Positions 57,106-64,000 of a stretch of 64,000 bases of DNA are shown one piece after another. Numbering within the stretch: position 1 is the stretch's first letter; each line of letters starts with the position of its first letter. Location of the stretch: contig NC_064217.1 in the NCBI RefSeq assembly GCF_023101765.2, positions 10,699,788 through 10,763,787 of the forward strand, written 5' to 3'. Source of the DNA: Spodoptera frugiperda (taxonomy: Eukaryota > Arthropoda > Insecta > Lepidoptera > Noctuidae). A program made the translations under genes and the position numbers. A model generated the notes under the pieces. That model was given only the letters and a program-made list of their open reading frames with translations. It did not search any database and was not told where the DNA came from.

Positions 57106-58788
57106 AAAATATGTTTCTTATTTTCTTCGTAAACGATTGTACAATTGGTTTCCCCACTCGTGCGACATAATTCATGGCCAATTATATTAGTTGTTCTCCA
57201 GCAACAGCTCAATAACTAAATTACCTACAGTTAGTGTAACTAATTGTTTGTTCCTTACATTGTAAGCTTAATGGTTTACACTTTACTTCTGTTTCTGTAC
57301 TCACTCACTGAGTTCAATTTGTTTTACTGTCATGTCGCGCTCTGTATCGTGATACGAAATATGTATTGGTATTACATGATTCTATTAGATTAGGCTACGA
57401 AGATTCTGAAGACAATTAATCTGTTTTATTAATATTTTATTTTAATTAGGGAAACAAACAACTATTTTATAACAACTAATTACAATCACATAGCCAACAC
57501 TTAATCTCAAATAGTTTCCACGCATAAACCATACATTCGCGCCAAGAATATTATTTTAACAAGGTATAAAAAAAACCAATATTGATGTATCAAAAAACAG
57601 TTATATCTAACCAAAGATTCTCAAAGGACATGGCTAAACCAAAGTATGGACGTCGTAACCCGTACAAATAAATATTGTATAAATATAGTACCTAGCAATA
57701 AATAAAGCCGCATAATTAAAAATTGATATTTTGTAGTTAAGAAGGTCCAGAAACTTAGCATATCTGCGCAATCCTGAAAATAAAGTAGCGCTCCTACGTC
57801 AAACAACGTTACAAAATCTTCAAAATATAACATTGCTGTGAACTTTTACCAAGGCGTTTTGATGTACCTGAGCCGAAAGTTATTTATATATGGGGTAGAT
57901 AGGTAAACAATTCTGCTTATACTAGATAATGAACACAAAGTAACCAAGGACAGACACAAAATATATAGTAAGATTGTGCAATCTTATACAAAATATATAT
58001 TTTGTGTCGATCAAAACATTTACAATTATTTGGTTTCAGAAAAAAGTCATTATATTACCGTTATTAAAAATTGATGTTCGTTTAATTATTTCGATTTGAT
58101 TTTCGGGGAAACTAATGTCCTAATAATAGCTTGCAGTACCTACTTCCGTGTTGTCATGTCAAACCACAACAGAAAAAAATCAATTATGAAACTTATTTCT
58201 TGTTAATTTTTGTTCACCAAGTTATAAGAATTAGTTAAACACAAAATAATTCATAAGTGAATATTTAAATGATGAATGCCTGGGTCAGTCATTTAGCCAT
58301 CTCCTTTTGAGAGGAACCAAACAATCGTGTACTCTATATTTTTGAGTTGTTGATATCAGAAAATTAAGGAAAACAAAATGTTTTCCTCTAAAATAGGCCA
58401 AGACGATAAAATTGGACAGCTTTCTTCCTTCCAGAACGTATTTAAAAATGTCTCCTCTAAATTAGAGGCACAAGACAAAAGTCTGCTTAATGAAATAAAA
58501 TCACGCTAGCACTGTAGTAGGGCAAATAGTATTCGTTATCTTAATTAAAGCCCTTTGTTTTAGCCTTTTAAAGATAACTGGTATAGTTTTTTTCATAGTA
58601 AAGGTAGATAGATGGTTTAAGAATTATGATGACCTAAAAACTTTGTCGGAATTAAAAAATAATTGTAGGATACCTAACCAAATGCAATTTTTAACACTAG
58701 CCTGTGTGCCTGGCTTCTATCAATATACCTAATGGTCATGCATCAGGAAGAATCCACTGTTCTAGGTTTCTTGAAACACTTCTAGATT

Positions 58789-58944
58789 TTTTTGATGGTA
58801 TAACCCGGTAAACGAGCAGACAGATCACTCACCGCCGCCCTTGGACATCCAAAACACCAGAGGCGTTACAAATGCGTTACCGGCCGTTTTAGGGTTAAGC
58901 ATTTAAGGGTTGTTGGGGAATCTGGGATTGGGATAATTGGGGAA
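58789..58944 (-). repeat. R2 repeat, head-side truncated
   Basis: tttttgatggtataacccgg, caccagaggcgttacaaatg and agggttgttggggaatctgg. It runs directly into an R8 element at 58945. Confidence 0.7.
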
Positions 58945-59055
58945 GGCACTCTGATTGGTTGGTTCATTCGTGCCGGCTAATCAGAGCGCCTACTTATATA
59001 ACGCGCTTTCGTTTCATTTTCGTTCACCATGAAGCAAACTCATACTAAGGGTAGA
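58945..59055. repeat. R8 MITE inserted in or joined to R2
   Basis: actctgattggttggttcat, gtgccggctaatcagagcgc and ttcaccatgaagcaaactca; the left terminal repeat is missing. Confidence 0.6.
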
Positions 59056-59429
59056 TACAGCTACAATATCAAACTTGTAACTATAGAACTATCGGAACAG
59101 TATGGCTACCACATTAATTGGATGTCAGCGTTGACACGGGTGCAATTACTCCATCTACACAGGATCTGATTGACTTGTCTACCTTCCGAAATGCTGATAG
59201 GCATCTGGTCAGAATTGTGGTTTAGGAAATTGTGTATTGATACTGTCCTTGGCTGTTGTTGGAGTTCTGTCCATTGGTTGAAGGTTTATTTACTGCTTTT
59301 GAATATAAAAGAGGCTGCCTTTGTTAGTCGCTTAATTGGGAAGGTCAATGAATTTGTACAGTAATAGGGTAGTTGACTAATTTTTATTTTAAAGTACGTC
59401 TGGTAGAGTATTTTAAAATATTAGACTCG

Positions 59430-59695
59430 TATTTTTTGTTTTCTTATGGAAACAAATACTTTCTAAGATATTTATATTGATTTTATATATCATATGACGT
59501 CACTTTTAGACCCATTTTATACGTAGAAATAACGTCGTTTTATCGAAGTATTGTTATCCTATATGACAAAATAAAAAAAAAACATGTCTAATATATATTT
59601 TTCATTATCTAACTATGGAACTAAATAGATTTTAATACGCTCTTTTTGATTTTCATACCCTGTGTTTATCCCTATTGTATATGATTTATTGTTGA
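59430..59695. repeat. R10 dispersed repeat, copy 2
   Basis: Collinear with 25345-25625 (see that entry): tatcatatgacgtcactttt, cattttatacgtagaaataa and cattatctaactatggaact. Confidence 0.6.
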
Positions 59696-59834
59696 CTATG
59701 TTCAGCAGTCGACGTCTTATACCTGATATGATGATGATGTGCAAAGAGGAAAATACTATTATCTGTGTATGCACGTCTAAAGAATATGTAACGTTATTAC
59801 AACTGTACTAAGTACTATATTTCCTTGTCCACAG

Positions 59835-59899
59835 GGTGTCAAGAATGTCTGCATGAACATTTGAGTGGAGTCTTGGAGCGGTGTTGACAAGCGAGCACC
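59835..59899 (+). other. norpA: PLC-beta 5' leader exon segment with two mini-uORFs
   Basis: The acceptor ttgtccacag precedes 59835, so an upstream noncoding exon exists outside this segment. Two tiny upstream ORFs, 59845-59856 (three codons plus stop) and 59853-59864 (three codons plus stop), precede the main ATG and could dampen translation. Confidence 0.65.
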
Positions 59900-62800
59900 A
59901 TGACCAAGAAATTCGAGTTCAACTGGCAGATCCCCGTCCCTGATCTCCTTCTTCAGGTAAATATTGATTTACTGGTTTTTAATAACAGATTACGGCCTCA
60001 CAGAAAACCGACGTGAAACAACGCTTGCGTTGTGTTTCGTTGTGTGAGTGAGATTACCGGAGGTCCAATTCCCCCTTCCCAATCTTCCCAATCCCCGATT
60101 CCCGAACAACAACCCTTAAATTCCTAACCCCCAAAAAGCCGGCAGCGCACTTGTAACGTCTGTAGTGTTTCAAGTGTTCATTGGCGGCGATTGCTTACCA
60201 TCAGGTGATACGTCTGCTAGTTTACAAAAAGGTTTTCCATAAAAAAAAATTGTTTCCAAAAAAAACAGAATAAACTTGATGACATTGCTTAACGGACCTC
60301 AAGGGATCTCCAAAATTCGCCATAGCGTGATTAAATTGAGTACGCAACGTAACGTCACGCCTTTCATTAGGTAGGCAGAGACGCACATTACGACACGTAA
60401 TGCCACTATACAATGTACACCTACGTTTCACCATTTGTGTTACAAGTCCCATGTAATAGAGGGTGAGCCAATTGCCATATACTGGGCAAAATTCCAGACC
60501 GTCTGCTACTGAGAAATTTTCGAAAACCGAAAAAAGCCCAGTAATACTCCGCCGACCCGGGAATCGAACCCGAAACAACATCGACCATTCGACCGCACCT
60601 GCGACTACTCGACCAACGAGGTAGTCAAATTAAATTATGTTTCTGTTTCAAATCATATTGTCATGTCAGTTTGCTTTATTCAGCCAACATCTGGTGGAAA
60701 TATCAAACAAATGCTACCAGTTGAGGTTTGCATAATCCTTGTATATTATCATGGAATAAAGAAAATGATTAAGCATATAATGATTCTTCTCCGATAAAGC
60801 AAAATATGTATTCACCAGGTATTCAATCAAAATCAATTTCGACGTTCCTACCTATCTACCTACATCTTTACCAATACAAGCGTAAAATCAAACTCAAAAC
60901 CCAACGAGGCAGTTCAGGTGAGATAACAAGAAACCCATCATTCCGTATAAAAGATCACAGATAGTATAATTCGAAGGTATTTGTAAGGCAATCTGTTGTT
61001 TGCACGTTACTTCGGGAGCGGTACGTGAAGACATTCTGAGTCAGTGCCGATCGCGCCGTAAATCACTCGATCGCACATGCTTACTGAACGGGTGTGGTGC
61101 CTGTGTTAGCGGGAACCGGGATAATATGTGTAATACCAGTGATATTAGTTAAAGGGATATGATATTCAAATTTCTTAAAGACAGATTTAGAATATTTAGC
61201 AATGATACTTGCAAGTTAAGAAGTAAGTTACTCGTCACTCGTTTACTGGTTACTCATTAGTTACTTGCAGCATTAATTTTATTAACTAAACCAAAGTATT
61301 GGTAATACTAAAGAAGCAAACAGATATTGTCGTCATGTAGAATAGAAAAATTCCATCGACATCGCGACATACAACTTAATAGCAAATCCTCTTTATGTAG
61401 AGAAGGCCCGCAATTCAGCAGCTTTTCTTTTGATTTGTTTTTGAAAAGCTTTGTCCAAAGTAGAATTATCTCCTGTGTCGTGGATACATTCAAAAATATA
61501 CAATTTCACATGCACATGACACCCAGATTCAAAACGACAATTTGTGGGTCACACAAATAGTTATTCCGTGCGGGTATCGCACCCGCTACACGTGTCCCGG
61601 CAACCTGTTGCCCAGCCACCGCGCCAACCGTGCCGTCAAGTAGCAACAGTGGACTATCATCACACCGGGTGTTTTTTCATGTTGATAAGCTAAAAGAATC
61701 GTTCCAAAAATTGGCAAAAATGCTACCCGCTCTCACTAGCACTCTTGACATCGTGTCTATTCAACTCTGCGCCGTAAGTCGGTGAGGCGGCCGCCCCAGT
61801 AATCTCCTCGCCTCCGACACGACGTACCACTGCACAGATCAAAAGTTTAACGTCGATTCTAGTTTATTTCAACACTAATTCGCGTATAACATAGGTATAT
61901 AGACGATAGGTAGCTTTTCTTAATTTTTTATGGAATAGGTGGCAAACGAGCAAACTAGTCACCTGATGGTAAGCGATCAACGCTTATGGACACCCGCAAC
62001 AACAGAGAGAAGTCACATTTTTTCAACAAATACGTGTATGTTTGCTAGTTATATTAGAAGGCCTGCGTTAAGTTATAAAAAGGTTTTCCATAACAGCAAA
62101 AAACAAAACAAATGAATACTATTAAATTGATACTTAATCATAACCAAAATCGTTTTATTACAGTCAGATTCAGGCTGTCTTACTAACTTTACAATTATTT
62201 CTAAAGTTCTAAACAACTAGTAATAGGTATCGTACGTTTATACTCTAACAACTAAATCTAAACCAACCATCTCAAGCTGCAAGCATTAGTAGTAACCAAT
62301 GACAGTAGCGTTATTGATACCACGAAATGGCTCGACCAATAAACGGCTCGAATTTTATAGACTTATTATCTGTTCCGATGATTTAATTGGCTCTTACTGA
62401 GATTTAGAACCGTGCGGAATGGAACGTCTCGTAAATTCAAATGGCATCATGAAAAATTAATTTAGTTGAAAGTTTTACGTAGGTATAATATAATATCATT
62501 TTACTTTTGGTTTTTGTGTAAGTTTCAAAGTAATTTTGATTAAGTTTCTTTTATGCTTCTGCCAGCAGCTTTACCCGCAGATATTTATGCCGTGATATAA
62601 AAAGGTGCCTTATGTTTATTCCAGACCAAAACCAATACCTGTTCCAAATTTCATCCCGATTCTTTCAGCTGTTTTGACGTGATTGGCTAACATAAACATA
62701 CACACAAACTCACAAGCTTTCGCATTTACACTATCAGTAGGACTTTCAGCTATGATCGTCCCGCCCGTACCGATCGTACACATATTATATCTCTAGTAGC

Positions 62801-63002
62801 CAAATCTACCGACAGATCAGTGATATTGACACTAGCAGTTAAAAACTCTTTTTTCTATTATTAAAATAACTTTTATATTCTTCTGCAGGGCGCGACCTTC
62901 GATCGGTGGACAGAAGAGAAGGACAACACAGAATTGGAACAGAACTGCTTGTTCAAGGTCGACGAGTATGGCTTCTTCATATACTGGAAGAGCGAAGGCA
63001 GG
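59900..63002 (+). CDS. norpA: Phospholipase C-beta (norpA/PLCB4 class), first two coding exons, partial
   Basis: Coding exons 59900-59956 and 62889-63002, with phase-0 GT-AG introns, give the first 57 residues. They start MTKKFEFNWQIPVPDLLLQ and continue FDRWTEE, NCLFKVDEYGFFIYWKSEGR. From recall, this is the N-terminus of NorpA and vertebrate PLCB4: the beginning of the PH domain. The enzyme hydrolyses PIP2 to IP3 and diacylglycerol downstream of Gq, and in fly photoreceptors it drives phototransduction. Catalytic X/Y, C2 and Gq-binding C-terminal parts lie beyond the window. The ATG is chosen by family start and context (caccATGacc). The intron holds R2, R4, R3 and other repeats. The identity rests on a short stretch, but a highly conserved one. 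Confidence 0.85.
59991..60249 (+). repeat. R2 repeat with poly(A), head-truncated
   Basis: acggcctcacagaaaaccga, ttcccgattcccgaacaaca-type block, attgcttaccatcaggtgat and ttccataaaaaaaaa. Confidence 0.75.
60331..60626 (-). mobile_element. R4 tRNA-derived SINE, complete with A and B boxes
   Basis: On the minus strand the head reads acctcgttggtcgagtagtc (A box TGGTCGAGTAG), then GGTTCGATTCCCGGGTCGGC (B box) about 35 bases on. The R4 body follows: ggagtattactgggc, gtcccatgtaat-type block, tgaaacgtaggtgtacattg and the aggcgtgacgtt end. This copy defines the family. Confidence 0.82.
61462..61636 (-). mobile_element. R3 tRNA-derived SINE with preserved head
   Basis: On the minus strand ggttggcgcggtggctgggc (A box) is followed by agcgggtgcgatacccgcac (B box with changes), then the R3 body to ccacgacacaggagataatt. 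The 3' terminus is truncated. Confidence 0.78.
61926..62004 (-). repeat. R2 fragment (tail side)
   Basis: ttttttatggaataggtggc and tagtcacctgatggtaagcg only. Confidence 0.55.
62552..62730 (+). repeat. R6-like fragment
   Basis: cttctgccagcagctttacc, aaatttcatcccgattcttt, gctgttttgacgtgattggc and acaagctttcgcatttacac. Confidence 0.55.
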
Positions 63003-64000
63003 GTAAGTAATCTACACTACATTTATTTCATGCAAATCGTAATTAAAGTAAGTAAGAAATTGAGAAACAGAGAGAGAGAGAAATTAACAATTTTCTTTAT
63101 CCTCTTCATATCGACAATTACCGTTGCCTATGAACGCTTGCAACACTTGAGGCATTACATACGTTTTGCCGATCCCTAGGAAACGTAGTTTTCTTATAGG
63201 CTAATAATTTATCCAGACTCATTATACTTTACCCGATGTGAACATTACACTGAAAACCTCCTGCAAAATAAATCCCCACACAAAAAACCGCTTTTTCAAC
63301 AAAAATAAATCCTTAATTAAATAAATTAAGAAAGTCAGCCACCATATTGACTCACCCGAGATCCGAGATTCGAGATCTCACTCATTTGCGGCTCTTTGAG
63401 GATCACAAGAGGTCGCCACTTATGCAAATTAATTGGGAGACACATCTGCAGAGCTTTCCCCGTGTTCACGGAAATCCTTGTTGAATTAGATCCTTTGATG
63501 TGCTGAATCCTTCCAGCTCTGAGTTAGGACATGCATGGGTGGACTAATTTTGAATTAATGGCTGGGAATGCAGCTGTTTGGACATGTGTTGGAAGGGGGA
63601 TTCGGAAAATTCATGTATAATTGTGCTATGCAGCTACGATACGAATATGTAATAGCTAAGCTGTGAAATTATGTGACCACTTCTACTGATACTAAGCTAT
63701 ATAACTGTGTGAAGAAGTTGCGCAGCTAGAGTATCCAATGTATCGATAGTAAGGCAGCCATCCACAACACACATCCGTAGCACGTATCTATCCATATAAA
63801 AAACATAGCTTCATAGCTGAATCCGTTGCAACCAGTGCTAGCCTTTGTGTACTAATTAATATGATTGGTAGAAGCCATACCACGTCACTCGTGCTAAAGC
63901 ACCCTTTAAATTTTAAGCTTCACAAAGTGATTAAATCAATAACTAAGCGTGCTAATACGTACCTAATCAAATAATCTACTTTTATATTAATATCTAGATC
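63003..64000 (+). other. PLC-beta intron 2 up to the window edge
   Basis: Begins with gtaagt. It contains an R7 MITE copy (about 63627-63860). The third coding exon is not reached. Confidence 0.7.
63627..63860. repeat. R7 MITE, internal copy
   Basis: gctacgatacgaatatgtaa, gtgaccacttctactgatac, gtatccaatgtatcgatagt and tgctagcctttgtgtactaa, in the same order as 56842-57105. The terminal GCTTTTCCACC ends are eroded. Confidence 0.7.

Larger units (their letters stand above)
54966..59834. other. 4.9 kb gene-free stretch before the PLC-beta leader exon
   Basis: No host coding exon was found. It contains an R12 repeat, an R7 MITE, an R2 copy fused to an R8 copy, and an R10 repeat. 57400-58780 is AT-rich with no feature I can name. 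Confidence 0.55.
59957..62888 (+). other. PLC-beta intron between coding exons 1 and 2
   Basis: 2.9 kb with an R2 copy (59991-60249), a complete R4 SINE (60331-60626), an R3 SINE (61462-61636), an R2 fragment (61926-62004) and an R6-like fragment (62552-62730). A GC-richer segment at about 61010-61130 is discussed in the findings. Confidence 0.7.

Noticed and set aside
60222..60581. 119-codon open frame (-)
   Set aside because: It is the R4 SINE read in reverse; similar frames occur in other R4 copies (47563-47748).
1..64000. CRISPR arrays, bacterial operons, viral genes
   Set aside because: None of the spacing, gene density or protein signatures is present; the window is eukaryotic.

Overview
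The window is insect nuclear DNA, almost certainly from a moth (Lepidoptera, probably a noctuid-like species). Genes are split by GT-AG introns, intergenic DNA is AT-rich, and it is crowded with short tRNA-derived SINEs, MITEs and an RTE-type LINE. No bacterial features, CRISPR arrays or stand-alone tRNA genes were found. The species call is inference from gene and repeat style.

Layout. (1) 1.0-13.2 kb: three five-exon chymotrypsin-fold serine proteases of the brachyurin (collagenase-like) type. CLP1 is at 1091-4328 (+), CLP2 at 4973-8046 (-) and CLP3 at 10322-13145 (+). CLP1 and CLP2 are tail to tail, CLP2 and CLP3 head to head. All have a signal peptide, a short propeptide, an intact His/Asp/Ser triad and the same intron phases (1, 2, 0, 0), so they arose by local duplication with one inversion. 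All three carry Gly at position 189 and Asp at 226 (chymotrypsin numbering). They are probably secreted midgut or moulting-fluid enzymes. (2) 13.8-18.9 kb: a 756-residue protein with 12 C2H2 zinc fingers (+), with a long upstream ORF overlapping its start. (3) 20.5-21.03 kb: a CpG-rich, promoter-like island with an NRF1/Ewg-type site. (4) 21-59.8 kb: no host coding exon seen; repeats and one near-complete RTE retrotransposon (51741-54956) with target-site duplications and two frame breaks. (5) 59835-63002 (+): 5' leader exon and first two coding exons (57 residues) of a phospholipase C-beta of the norpA/PLCB4 class; the gene runs off the right edge. The CpG island may be its promoter, which would make its first intron about 38.8 kb (inference).

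Repeat families named here for convenience. R1: ~147-bp poly(A) retroposon starting CCGGAGCTGCGG. R2: ~250-bp poly(A) repeat starting near the motif CTTCGGCACGAATGG. R3: tRNA-derived SINE ending GTGTGGGGCAACGTT-A(n). R4: tRNA-derived SINE with the motif GGGCAAAGTATTACTGGG. R5: ~210-bp repeat starting CTAGCTACTTCCGCGCGG. R6: repeat related to ACTAGCTGTTGCCYGCGACTT. R7: ~264-bp MITE with GCTTTTCCACC ends. R8: ~140-bp foldback MITE with AGTTTGCTTTACGTT ends. R9: ~205-bp foldback MITE containing GAGTCACAGAGGGACTCTT. R10: unclassified ~270-bp repeat. R11: SINE with a GGTTCGAAACC-like box. R12: repeat with AAAACTGCATCAAAATCGGTT.

I found no clearly new biological system. The most useful observations are the swapped S1-pocket residues shared by the protease cluster, the Phe|Ile activation site of CLP2, four R1 copies whose target-site duplications define that family, the unusual hairpins and palindromes, and the likely giant leading intron of the PLC-beta gene.
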